From Burkholderia sp. Ax-1719 (GTDB taxonomy: Bacteria; Pseudomonadota; Gammaproteobacteria; Burkholderiales; Burkholderiaceae): a stretch of 64,000 nt of DNA. Shown here one piece after another: positions 35,017 to 43,050 of the stretch. The position numbers and the translations under genes were made by a program. The stretch spans positions 62,001-126,000 of the forward strand of contig NZ_VWWJ01000011.1 in NCBI RefSeq assembly GCF_011753055.1. The letters are read 5' to 3'. The notes under the pieces were generated by a model. The model was given only the letters and a program-made list of their open reading frames with translations, was not told the DNA's origin and made no database searches. Numbering within the stretch: position 1 is the stretch's first letter; the number at the start of each line of letters is the position of its first letter.

Positions 35017-36561
35017 ATGTCAGCCGATTCCTCCGCACCTTCGTCCGCCCTGCCGCGCGGCACGCTCATGATTCAGGGCACCACGTCCGACGCCGGCAAG
35101 AGCACGCTGGTGGCCGGACTGTGCCGTCTCGCGCGGCGCGCGGGCGTGCGCGTGGCGCCGTTCAAGCCGCAGAACATGGCGCTCAACAGCGCCGTCACGG
35201 CAGACGGCGGCGAGATCGGCCGGGCCCAGGCGTTGCAGGCCATTGCCGCGGGGATCGCCCCGCATACCGATCTCAACCCCGTGCTGCTCAAGCCCAATAG
35301 CGACATGGGCTCGCAGGTCATCATCCACGGCCGTGCGCGCATGAATCTGAATGCGCGCGCCTACCAGAGCTACAAGCCGATCGCGCGCGAGGCCGTGCTG
35401 GAGTCGTACGGGCGACTGCGCGCGGGTTACGACACGGTGTTCGTCGAAGGCGCGGGCAGTCCCGCCGAGATCAACCTGCGCGCCAACGACATCGCCAACA
35501 TGGGTTTCGCCGAGGCGGTCGATTGCCCGGTCGTGCTGGTCGCCGATATCGATCGGGGCGGCGTGTTCGCGCATCTGATCGGCACGCTCGCGTGTCTGTC
35601 GGACAGCGAGCGCGCGCGCGTGAAGGGTTTCATCATCAACCGGTTTCGCGGCGATCCGTCGCTGCTCAAGCCAGGCCTCGACTGGCTGGAAGCGCAGACC
35701 GGCAAGCCCGTGCTGGGCGTGGTGCCGTACCTGCACGGCCTCACGCTCGACGCCGAGGACATGCTGCCGGGCGCGGCGCATACGCACGCCCAGGCGGGTG
35801 GTCAGGCGCTGCGCGTGGTCGTGCCGGCGCTGCCGCACATCAGCAATCACACCGATTTCGACGCGCTGCGCGTGCATCCGCAGGTCGAATTCAGTTACGT
35901 GCGCGCGGGCAACGCGCCGCCGCCCGCCGATCTGGTGATCCTGCCGGGCTCGAAGAACGTACGCGACGATCTGGCGTGGCTGCGCGCGCAGGGCTGGGAC
36001 AAGGCGCTGGAGCGGCATCTGCGCTACGGCGGGCGCTTGATCGGCATCTGCGGGGGGATGCAGATGCTTGGGCGCGTGATTGCCGATCCGCATGGCGTCG
36101 AAGGCGAGCCGGGCGAGACGGCGGGTTTCGGCTGGCTCGACTACGAAACCGAACTCACGCGCGAGAAGGCGCTGCGCAACGTGACGGGGCGGCTCGCGCT
36201 GGGAGAGGGAGAGGGCGAGGGCGCGGACGTGCGCGGCTACGAGATTCACATGGGCGTGACGCGCGGCCCGGCGCTGCAGACGCCCGCGCTGCGCATCGAT
36301 TCAATCGAGGGTGAAGCGCACGAAGAGCGCGGCAAGGCGCGCGTGGACGGCGCGCAATCGGCCGACGGGCAGATTCTGGCGACCTATCTGCACGGTCTGT
36401 TCGACACACCCGAGGCCTGCGCCGCGCTGCTCGGCTGGGCGGGGCTGACCGGCGCGCAGCAGGTGGACTATCCGGCGCTGCGCGAAGCCTCGCTCGAACG
36501 GCTCGCCGATACGCTGGCGGCAAGCCTGGATTTGCCGCGTCTGTACGCGGCGATGCGCTGA
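35017..36561 (+). CDS. cbiP: Cobyric acid synthase CbiP
   Basis: A 514-residue amidotransferase that amidates four side chains of adenosylcobyrinic acid a,c-diamide using glutamine and ATP. The N-terminal ATPase domain has the P-loop QGTTSDAGKST and the block KPQNMALNSAVT. The C-terminal class I glutaminase has its Cys in GICGGMQMLGR and its His in ATYLHGLFDTP. It is divergent from cobU. Only 4 bases separate its stop from that of the convergent thioesterase gene. It is the earliest corrinoid step encoded in the window. Confidence 0.95.
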   Translation: MSADSSAPSSALPRGTLMIQGTTSDAGKSTLVAGLCRLARRAGVRVAPFKPQNMALNSAVTADGGEIGRAQALQAIAAGIAPHTDLNPVLLKPNSDMGSQVIIHGRARMNLNARAYQSYKPIAREAVLESYGRLRAGYDTVFVEGAGSPAEINLRANDIANMGFAEAVDCPVVLVADIDRGGVFAHLIGTLACLSDSERARVKGFIINRFRGDPSLLKPGLDWLEAQTGKPVLGVVPYLHGLTLDAEDMLPGAAHTHAQAGGQALRVVVPALPHISNHTDFDALRVHPQVEFSYVRAGNAPPPADLVILPGSKNVRDDLAWLRAQGWDKALERHLRYGGRLIGICGGMQMLGRVIADPHGVEGEPGETAGFGWLDYETELTREKALRNVTGRLALGEGEGEGADVRGYEIHMGVTRGPALQTPALRIDSIEGEAHEERGKARVDGAQSADGQILATYLHGLFDTPEACAALLGWAGLTGAQQVDYPALREASLERLADTLAASLDLPRLYAAMR

Positions 36562-36565
36562 AAGC

Positions 36566-36985
36566 TCAGTACAGCACCATCTGCGTGCAGCGGAACAGGG
36601 CAGTGGTCTTGCCGTCCGGGCCGGTGACGGTGGCGTCCCAGATCTGCGTGCTGCGGCCCAGGTGCACGCCTGTCGCCACCACGCTCAGCCGGCCTTCGCG
36701 CGCGGTGCCGAGGAAGTTGCTCTTGAGTTCGATGGTGGTGAAGTTCTTCGCGTTGGGCGGCAGATGCGCGAGGCAACCGTAGCCGCAGGCCGTGTCGGCC
36801 AGACAGACGACGGTGGCCGCGTGCAGAAAGCCGTTGGGCGCAAGCAGTTCGCTGCGGATGTCGAGTTCCGCGCGCAGGATGCCCTGTTCGAGCGCGACCG
36901 GGCGAAAGCCGATCAGCTCCGGCAGGCAGCCGCGTTGGCGCTCAAGAAGGAAGTCCAGGGTCATGTCGGTGCGTAGCGTGCTCAT
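36566..36985 (-). CDS. PaaI-family hotdog thioesterase
   Basis: A 139-residue hotdog-fold thioesterase that would hydrolyse an acyl-CoA. The central helix contains LAPNGFLHAATVVCLADTACGYGC, where the Asn-Gly-X2-His pattern and the following Asp match the PaaI/YbgC-like active site, and TTIELKSNFLGTAREG forms the family beta hairpin. Substrate is unknown; members act on phenylacetyl-, benzoyl- or fatty acyl-CoA. The ATG at 36985 has GGAG about 11 bases upstream; a later ATG seven codons in (MTLDFLLE) is an alternative. Confidence 0.86.
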   Translation of the reverse strand: MSTLRTDMTLDFLLERQRGCLPELIGFRPVALEQGILRAELDIRSELLAPNGFLHAATVVCLADTACGYGCLAHLPPNAKNFTTIELKSNFLGTAREGRLSVVATGVHLGRSTQIWDATVTGPDGKTTALFRCTQMVLY

Positions 36986-37181
36986 GGGGCGAAGGTCTCC
37001 GTGGGGTTCGATTTGGTCGGGTGTTTGCAAACCGGGGGCTTCGGCCCCGCAGCATTTGCCGATATTATCGGACGGTTGCGGTATCGGCTGAGCCGACCCC
37101 GCAGTAGGAATGAGCAACAAAAGGATTGGCAGAATCGGCAAACCGGCTGGCCTTGCGCCAGCCATCCTGACGGGAGCATTC

Positions 37182-37808
37182 ATGACGGTGATCGTGGTGG
37201 CGAACCCCAAGGGCGGCGTCGGCAAAAGCACGCTGTCCACCAATCTGGCCGGCTATTTCGCGGCGCAAGGCGAGTGGGTCGCGCTCGCCGACCTGGACCG
37301 GCAGCAGTCGGCGCACGCGTGGCTCGATCTGCGCCCCGCGGCGCTGCCGGCCATCGAAAGCTGGCAGGTCGACCTGGATCATCCGGCGAAACCGCCCAAG
37401 GGCCTGGAGCATGCCGTGATCGACACGCCAGCCGGACTGCACGGCAATCGCCTGAATGCGATCGTCGAGCTGGCGGACAAGGTGATCGTGCCGCTGCAGC
37501 CGTCGATGTTCGACATTCTGGCGACCAAGGATTTTCTCGACCGGCTCGCCAAAGAAAAGGCGGTGCGCAAGGGCGCGATCAAGGTCGGCGTGGTGGGCAT
37601 GCGCGTGGACGCGCGCACGCGTTCGGCCGAGCAGTTGCAGCGTTTCGTGGAAGGGCTGGAGCTGCCCGTGCTGGGCTATCTGCGCGACACGCAGAACTAC
37701 GTGCAGCTGGCGGCGCACGGCCTGACGATCTGGGACGTCGCTAAAAGCCGCGTGGAGAAGGATCTCGACCAGTGGCAGTCGATTCTGGCCTGGGCGAACG
37801 AGAAGTAA
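37182..37808 (+). CDS. ParA-family ATPase, solitary
   Basis: A 208-residue MinD/ParA-type ATPase. The deviant Walker A is PKGGVGKST near residue 10, with switch regions ADLDRQQSAHAW and VIDTPAG. It lacks the N-terminal DNA-binding domain of plasmid ParA and has no adjacent parB or parS, so it is an orphan small ParA of the type that positions cargo such as chemoreceptors or carboxysomes. The cargo is unknown here. The ATG at 37182 is fixed by GGGAG 6 bases upstream; an earlier in-frame ATG at 37110 would add 24 residues. It is followed by a strong terminator. Confidence 0.85.
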   Translation: MTVIVVANPKGGVGKSTLSTNLAGYFAAQGEWVALADLDRQQSAHAWLDLRPAALPAIESWQVDLDHPAKPPKGLEHAVIDTPAGLHGNRLNAIVELADKVIVPLQPSMFDILATKDFLDRLAKEKAVRKGAIKVGVVGMRVDARTRSAEQLQRFVEGLELPVLGYLRDTQNYVQLAAHGLTIWDVAKSRVEKDLDQWQSILAWANEK

Positions 37809-37853
37809 AACGAGAAGTAAAGCCGGGAAGTCAAAGTCGGGCGGTAAAAACGC

Positions 37854-37882
37854 AAACGGGAGCCACAGGGCTCCCGTTTTTT
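37854..37882. terminator. Intrinsic terminator between parA-like gene and panD
   Basis: An 11-bp stem (AAACGGGAGCC at 37854-37864 with 37869-37879), loop ACAG, then six T on the plus strand. The A-run on the other side lets it also stop panD transcription. Confidence 0.9.
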
Positions 37883-37905
37883 CGACTGGCGCGACTGAAA
37901 AGCGC

Positions 37906-38292
37906 TCAGGTCCAGTTCTGGGTCGGCACGTGGTCGCGGCTGCCCTTGATGCGGTTGTTTTCGTCGACGAACACGAGGTCGGGCTTCCAGCCGGCCTTGA
38001 GTTCTTCCTCATCGACGTTGGCGAAGGCGGCGATGATCACCAGATCGCCCAGCTGCGCGCGGCGCGCCGCCGAACCGTTCAGCGAAATCATGCCGCTGCC
38101 GCGCTCGCCCTTGATCGCGTAGGTCGAAAAACGCTCGCCGTTGTTGATGTTCCAGATGTCGATGCGCTCGTTTTCGACGATATTGGCCGCTTCGAGCAGG
38201 TTTTCGTCGATCGCGCACGAACCTTCGTAGTGCAGTTCGCAGTGCGTGACGGCGACGCGGTGGATCTTCGACTTCAGCATATGGCGTTGCAT
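37906..38292 (-). CDS. panD: Aspartate 1-decarboxylase PanD
   Basis: A 128-residue pyruvoyl enzyme making beta-alanine from aspartate for pantothenate. The self-cleavage site Gly24-Ser25 lies in LHYEGSCAID; with the ATG at 38292 the numbering equals that of E. coli PanD, which supports this start. GAGGAG lies about 8 bases upstream. The proenzyme splits into beta and alpha chains at that bond. It is downstream of panC on the same strand, so the two pantothenate genes form one unit. Burkholderiaceae panD needs the PanZ-type maturation factor only in some groups; none is seen here. Confidence 0.96.
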   Translation of the reverse strand: MQRHMLKSKIHRVAVTHCELHYEGSCAIDENLLEAANIVENERIDIWNINNGERFSTYAIKGERGSGMISLNGSAARRAQLGDLVIIAAFANVDEEELKAGWKPDLVFVDENNRIKGSRDHVPTQNWT

Positions 38293-38381
38293 GGATGTCT
38301 CCTCAGGCGAGCGGGCGCTTGGCCCGCCGCAGCAGATTCGGTAATGGCGTGATGGGGACCGGCGGCGCGACGTCGCGCCGC

Positions 38382-39224
38382 TCAGATTTCCAGGTTGTCG
38401 ATGAGGCGCGTCGGGCCGAGCTTGGCGGCGGCCAGCACGACGAGCGGCGCTTCGGCGTCGGCGGCGACGCCCGGTGCCGGCGGCAGCAGGTTCGCGCGCT
38501 TGCGGATGGCGATGTAATCGGGCTTCCAGCCGCGCTGGGCCAGCTTCGCCATGGCGTCGAGTTCGAGCTGCTGGAAGTCGCGGCGGCCCGACAGCACGGC
38601 TTCGCGGATGCCTTGCAGGGCGCCGGCCAGTTGCGGCGCTTCGGCGCGCTCGGCGTCCGACAGATAGCGGTTGCGCGAGCTGAGCGCGAGGCCGTCCTGA
38701 TCGCGCACGGTCTCGGCGGCGATCACTTCGGTCGGCAGCGCGAACTGCTGGCACATCGCGCGCACGATCATCAACTGCTGGTAATCCTTCTTGCCGAAGA
38801 TCGACACGCGCGGCTGCACGCACGACATCAGCTTCATGACGACCGTGCACACGCCTTCAAAGAAGCCCGGACGGAACTCGCCTTCGAGGATGTCGCCCAG
38901 ATCGTGCGGCGGGCGCACGCGGTATTCCTGCGGCTGCGGGTAGAGATCGCGCTCGGTGGGCGCGAACAGCACGTAGACGTTTTCCTTCTGCAGCTTTTCG
39001 ATGTCGGCTTCGAGCGTGCGCGGGTATTTGTCGAAATCTTCGTTCGGGCCGAATTGCAGACGGTTGACGAAGATGCTCGCGACGACCGGGTCGCCGTGCT
39101 GACGCGCCAGGCGCATCAGCGAAAGGTGGCCTTCGTGCAGATTGCCCATGGTCGGGACGAACGCGGTGCGGTTTTGGCCGCGCAACTGGTCGCGCAGTTC
39201 CTGAATCGAGCTGATGACTTTCAT
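38382..39224 (-). CDS. panC: Pantothenate synthetase PanC
   Basis: A 280-residue ligase joining pantoate and beta-alanine with ATP. The nucleotide-binding HIGH-like motif is in PTMGNLHEGHLSLMR, the second family motif is IFGKKDYQQLMIVR, and the KMSKS-like element is in LALSSRNRYLS. It lies between scpA and panD on the minus strand, 90 bases before panD. A 290-base gap separates it from scpA, so it may have its own promoter there, but none stands out. Confidence 0.96.
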   Translation of the reverse strand: MKVISSIQELRDQLRGQNRTAFVPTMGNLHEGHLSLMRLARQHGDPVVASIFVNRLQFGPNEDFDKYPRTLEADIEKLQKENVYVLFAPTERDLYPQPQEYRVRPPHDLGDILEGEFRPGFFEGVCTVVMKLMSCVQPRVSIFGKKDYQQLMIVRAMCQQFALPTEVIAAETVRDQDGLALSSRNRYLSDAERAEAPQLAGALQGIREAVLSGRRDFQQLELDAMAKLAQRGWKPDYIAIRKRANLLPPAPGVAADAEAPLVVLAAAKLGPTRLIDNLEI

Positions 39225-39514
39225 GATCGGATGCGTTGTGCCTCGCGCGGGGCAAGACGGGGTTGCAGCACACGGCAGGCCCGCAAGGCGGCCGGCCGGA
39301 AGGCGTGCCAGTCCCTGTCAGGGCAGGCGCGGGCGATTGTAGAGGATTTGTGCGTGCTGCGCAGCCGCCCGGGATGGGGGATTATCCTGGACTGGAAAGA
39401 AGGGGACGGATGCGGTGCCCGCGATGCAATGACGACGAAAACGGGGCCATTGCAGGCGGGACGGGGCGTGCGGCGGGAAGAAGCCTGCTTGGGCAGGCAA
39501 ACCAGACGGGTAAA

Positions 39515-40462
39515 TCAGGCAGGCAGATACGCAAGGCGCACGTAGATGGGCGCGAACGGCTCGGCCTGGGTGATTTCGAGCAGCGATTCACGCGCCAGTT
39601 CCAGCATGGCGATGAAGTTGACCACCACCACGGGTACGCCGCGCGTGGTGTCGAACAGTTCCGAGAACTCCATGAAGCGCGCGCCTTGCAGCTTGCGCAG
39701 AATCACGCTCATATGCTCGCGCACGGACAGCTCTTCGCGCGAGATCTTGTGATGCTGCACCAGCTTCGCGCGCTTGATGACGTCGGCCCACGCGGCGCGC
39801 AGGTCGTTGCTGTCGACGTCGGGAAAACGCGGCGTGATGCTTTGCTCGATATAGACCTCGGCGCGCAGGAAGTCGCGGCCGAGTTGCGGCAGCTTGTCCA
39901 GGCGCTGCGCGGCGAGCTTCATCTGTTCGTATTCGAGCAGACGGCGCACGAGTTCGGCGCGCGGATCTTCGGCTTCTTCGCCCGTATCGGCCTTCTTGAC
40001 CGGCAGCAGCATGCGCGACTTGATCTCGATCAGCATGGCCGCCATCAGCAGATATTCGGCCGCGAGTTCGAGATTGGTCTTGCGCAGTTGCTCGACGTAA
40101 CCGAGGTACTGCGCCGTGACGTCCGCCATCGGGATGTCGAGCACGTTGAAGTTCTGCTTGCGGATCAGGTACAGCAACAGATCGAGCGGACCTTCGAACG
40201 TTTCGAGGAAAACCTCGAGCGCATCGGGCGGAATGTAGAGGTCTTGCGGAAGCTTGAAGAGCGGCTCGCCGTACAGGCGCGCGAAAGCGACGCCGTCGAC
40301 CGTGTCGGGCGTCGAATCCGTGGCGGGGGTGGCGAGCGCCTCGTCGGCGCTGGGCGGGGCGGGAGGGTGCGGCTGCGCGCCCTTGTCACCTTTCTCGCCC
40401 GGTTCACCGCCCGCTGGCCCCATGGCCATTTCGGGCCGTTCGGCGCCGTCGGCTTCGGCCAT
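39515..40462 (-). CDS. scpA: Segregation and condensation protein ScpA
   Basis: A 315-residue kleisin of the bacterial SMC complex that helps compact and separate chromosomes. The conserved N-terminal SMC-binding domain starts after a nonconserved 80-residue Pro/Gly-rich leader and reads FLETFEGPLDLLLYLIRKQNFNVLDIP. The C-terminal winged helix ends near YVRLAYLPA. ScpB and SMC are not in the window. The start ATG at 40462 overlaps the DUF3460 stop by one base. The long leader is unusual compared with about 250 residues for typical ScpA, but frequent in this family of bacteria. Confidence 0.93.
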   Translation of the reverse strand: MAEADGAERPEMAMGPAGGEPGEKGDKGAQPHPPAPPSADEALATPATDSTPDTVDGVAFARLYGEPLFKLPQDLYIPPDALEVFLETFEGPLDLLLYLIRKQNFNVLDIPMADVTAQYLGYVEQLRKTNLELAAEYLLMAAMLIEIKSRMLLPVKKADTGEEAEDPRAELVRRLLEYEQMKLAAQRLDKLPQLGRDFLRAEVYIEQSITPRFPDVDSNDLRAAWADVIKRAKLVQHHKISREELSVREHMSVILRKLQGARFMEFSELFDTTRGVPVVVVNFIAMLELARESLLEITQAEPFAPIYVRLAYLPA

Positions 40463-40647
40463 CAGAAGTTCTGGTAGTAAACGTAGGACGTCTGCTTGAC
40501 GCGCGAAGCCTGCTGGCGCTCGCGTTCGTCGAGGTCGATCGGCTGCTTGTCCCACAGCAGCGAGCGGCCCTTGCGCTGCTGCTCTTCGAGTTGCGGCTTC
40601 TGCTCTTTGAGCTGGTTCAGGAACTGGGTGATGTCCGACTGATACAT
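40462..40647 (-). CDS. DUF3460 small protein
   Basis: A 61-residue basic protein beginning MYQSDITQFLNQLKEQKPQ and ending SYVYYQNF, matching what I recall of DUF3460, a family restricted to beta-proteobacteria and found just before scpA. No motif for an activity, no signal peptide and no membrane segment are present. Stop and start codons overlap with scpA (TGATG), so it is co-translated and may assist chromosome organisation or ScpA; that is inference from position. Confidence 0.82.
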   Translation of the reverse strand: MYQSDITQFLNQLKEQKPQLEEQQRKGRSLLWDKQPIDLDERERQQASRVKQTSYVYYQNF

Positions 40648-41045
40648 GGCTGACGTCCGTCGAGTGGGGCGGCCTGTGCCGTTTCGTCCAGTTTTGTTGT
40701 GACTTTCTGGCGGCCGCGGGGAATCCGGTGTTTCTTGTCGGCGGCAATTTTACCGCATGCGCCGCGTGCGGAACATCCGCGCGGGCGATGCGCCGAAGCC
40801 GCGCTGCGGGCGGGTGCGGGGCCACATCGACGTCGCGCCTGAGCGCGTCTCAAAAATGGCGTGAGCGTGTGCCGGTCCTGGCCGCAGTTGCAACCTGTTG
40901 CACACGTTTGCGCCTCCTCCTGGGGTTTTCACGCGCTGATGTGGTGAAATAACGCGTTTGCGCCCGTCCGGTCAGGAAGCCGCACAGTAGCGGGGCGGCG
41001 CGCGTCGGGTACAACGAAAAGACAAACGAAAGCTGGAGGTCCTGT
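40648..41045. other. 398-base divergent spacer DUF3460 / tamA
   Basis: No gene is seen. It must hold promoters for both the DUF3460-scpA unit and tamA. I noticed only the near-repeat GTTGCAACCTGTTGCACAC around 40883-40900, and an SD sequence GGAGG at 41035-41039 belonging to tamA. No terminator hairpin or RNA gene was recognised. Confidence 0.45.
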
Positions 41046-42995
41046 TTGGCGGGTAGGCTGACTGAAGCAGCACGCGTATGGCCGTGTTTCCGGCGTTTCC
41101 GGCAAACCCGGCACGCCCGGCCGTTGGCACGGGCGTCGTGGCCGCGCTGCGATGTGCGCCTCGCCGTGCGCTTCATGGTGTGCTTCATGGTGCGCTTCTT
41201 GACGCACTTGCCGGTGCGCCTTGCCGCATGGCTCGCCGCGGGATTCGCCTTCAGCCTGCTGGCCGCCGCGCCCGCCAGTGCCGCGCTCACCGACCTGCTG
41301 CCGTGGTCCCACGGCAAGACGTATTACGACGTCGATATCCAGGCCTCGCCGCGCGAACTGCGCAAGCTGCTCGAAGCCCACCTCGATATCGCGCGCTTCG
41401 CCAAACGCGAAGACATCAGCGACGACCAGTTCGAATTTCTCGTCACCGCCACCCCGCAGCAGGTGCGCGATCTGGCGTCCACCGACGGCTATTTCACGCC
41501 GGTCGTGCGCACCGACGTCCACACCGATGAAAACGGTCGCCGCGTCGTCCACGTGATGGTCGATTCCGGTCCGCGCACGACGATTTCGTCGATTCAACTC
41601 GGCTTCACCGGCCCGGTGCTGACCGAAGATCATGCGCAGGAAAACGCCACGCGCTTTGCGTTTTCGCTGCACGACGGCGACGCCTTCACGCAGTCCGACT
41701 GGGACGGCGCGAAGAACGCCGCGCTGCGCGCGCTGCAATCGCGCCGCTATCTGGGCGCGAAGATCGTGCATTCGGAAGCGCGCGTCGATCCGCTCAAGCA
41801 CGACGCGAAACTCTCCGTGACGTTCGACAGCGGCCCGACCTTCACGATGGGGCAGCTCGATATCTCCGGGCCGCGCCGTTACCCGGAAAAGATCGTCACG
41901 AACGTGAACCCGCTGTCGCCCGGCGAGATCTACGACGTCAACCGCGTGACCGAACTGCAACGCCAGCTCCAGAACACGCCGTACTACGCGAGCGTGGCGA
42001 TCGACGTCGACGACAACACGCAAAAGCCGCTCAACACGCCCGTGCACGTGAAAGTGAGCGAGTATCCGTACAACAACTTCCGCGGCGGCGTGGGTTACTC
42101 GACCGATACGGGCGCGCACGTGCAGGGTTCGTACACCTATCTGGACACCTTCGGTGCGGCGTGGCCGTTCCAGGTCGCCGGGCGTCTCGATCAGATCCAG
42201 CAGTACGGCCAGATCCAGCTTTCGATGCCGCCCGGGCCGCGCGCGTGGACCAATAGCGCGCTGGTGTCCTACACCACGACGGACGTCTCCGACACCAACA
42301 TCTACAGTCTGCGCATGGGTGTGCAACGCACGCGCACCTCGCAGAACATCGACTACGCGTATTCGCTGCTGTACTACCAGGACCGCCTGACGCAGAACGC
42401 GGCAGGGCCGACCACGAGCCGCGCGCTGGTGCCGTCGTGGTCGTGGACGCGCCGCAACGTGGACGATCCGCTGTTCCCGCGCTCGGGCAACCTGATCCGC
42501 GTGGAAGCGGGTTTCGCCGTGAAGGGCGCGGCCTCGGACGCCACCTTCATGCGCGGCTATATGCGCGGCCAGCAATACGTGCCGATCGGGCGCAGCGACC
42601 TCGTGCTGTTCCGCGCGGAACTGGGCGGCGTGTTCACCTCCAGCAGTTCGTCGGACGTGCCCGCTTCGCTGCTGTTTCGCGCGGGCGGTTCGAACTCGGT
42701 GCGCGGCTACGGCTTTCAGAGCATCGGTAACGATGTCGACGGCTCGATCCTGCCGGCCAAGTATCTCGTCACCGGATCGGCGGAATATCAGCACTGGTTC
42801 AGCCACGACTGGGGCGGCGCGGCCTTCTTCGACGTGGGCACGGCCACCGACACCTGGGGCGAGAAAGTCTTCTATCCGGGCGCGGGCCTGGGCGCGCGCT
42901 GGCGCAGCCCGGTCGGCCCGGTCAACCTCGATCTGGCCTATGGCTTTCGCGAACGCAGAGTGCGGCCCTATCTGACGCTGGGAATCGCTTTCTGA
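41046..42995 (+). CDS. tamA: Translocation and assembly module outer-membrane protein TamA
   Basis: An outer-membrane Omp85-family protein, 649 residues from the TTG at 41046. It has POTRA domains (about residues 85-330, including VMVDSGPRTTISSIQLGFTG) and a C-terminal 16-strand barrel with PLFPRSGNLIRVEAGF and the L6 motif VRGYGFQSIG. It works with TamB to insert autotransporters and move phospholipids. The TTG has GGAGG 6 bases upstream but adds 43 Arg-rich residues before a normal signal peptide (MVRFLTHLPVRLAAW to ASA). ATG codons at 41175 and 41187 would give a conventional export signal but have no ribosome site. Confidence 0.9.
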   Translation: MAGRLTEAARVWPCFRRFRQTRHARPLARASWPRCDVRLAVRFMVCFMVRFLTHLPVRLAAWLAAGFAFSLLAAAPASAALTDLLPWSHGKTYYDVDIQASPRELRKLLEAHLDIARFAKREDISDDQFEFLVTATPQQVRDLASTDGYFTPVVRTDVHTDENGRRVVHVMVDSGPRTTISSIQLGFTGPVLTEDHAQENATRFAFSLHDGDAFTQSDWDGAKNAALRALQSRRYLGAKIVHSEARVDPLKHDAKLSVTFDSGPTFTMGQLDISGPRRYPEKIVTNVNPLSPGEIYDVNRVTELQRQLQNTPYYASVAIDVDDNTQKPLNTPVHVKVSEYPYNNFRGGVGYSTDTGAHVQGSYTYLDTFGAAWPFQVAGRLDQIQQYGQIQLSMPPGPRAWTNSALVSYTTTDVSDTNIYSLRMGVQRTRTSQNIDYAYSLLYYQDRLTQNAAGPTTSRALVPSWSWTRRNVDDPLFPRSGNLIRVEAGFAVKGAASDATFMRGYMRGQQYVPIGRSDLVLFRAELGGVFTSSSSSDVPASLLFRAGGSNSVRGYGFQSIGNDVDGSILPAKYLVTGSAEYQHWFSHDWGGAAFFDVGTATDTWGEKVFYPGAGLGARWRSPVGPVNLDLAYGFRERRVRPYLTLGIAF

Positions 42996-43050
42996 TGATG
43001 TCCGCTCCGTTCCTCCGGTTTTTGCCGTCGTCCTTCGCAAGGGAGGCGAC

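Noticed and set aside
37801..37830. Short tandem CGAGAAGTAAA duplication at the end of the ParA-like gene
   Set aside because: A two-copy repeat around the stop codon without conserved structure; likely a chance duplication with no effect on the protein end.
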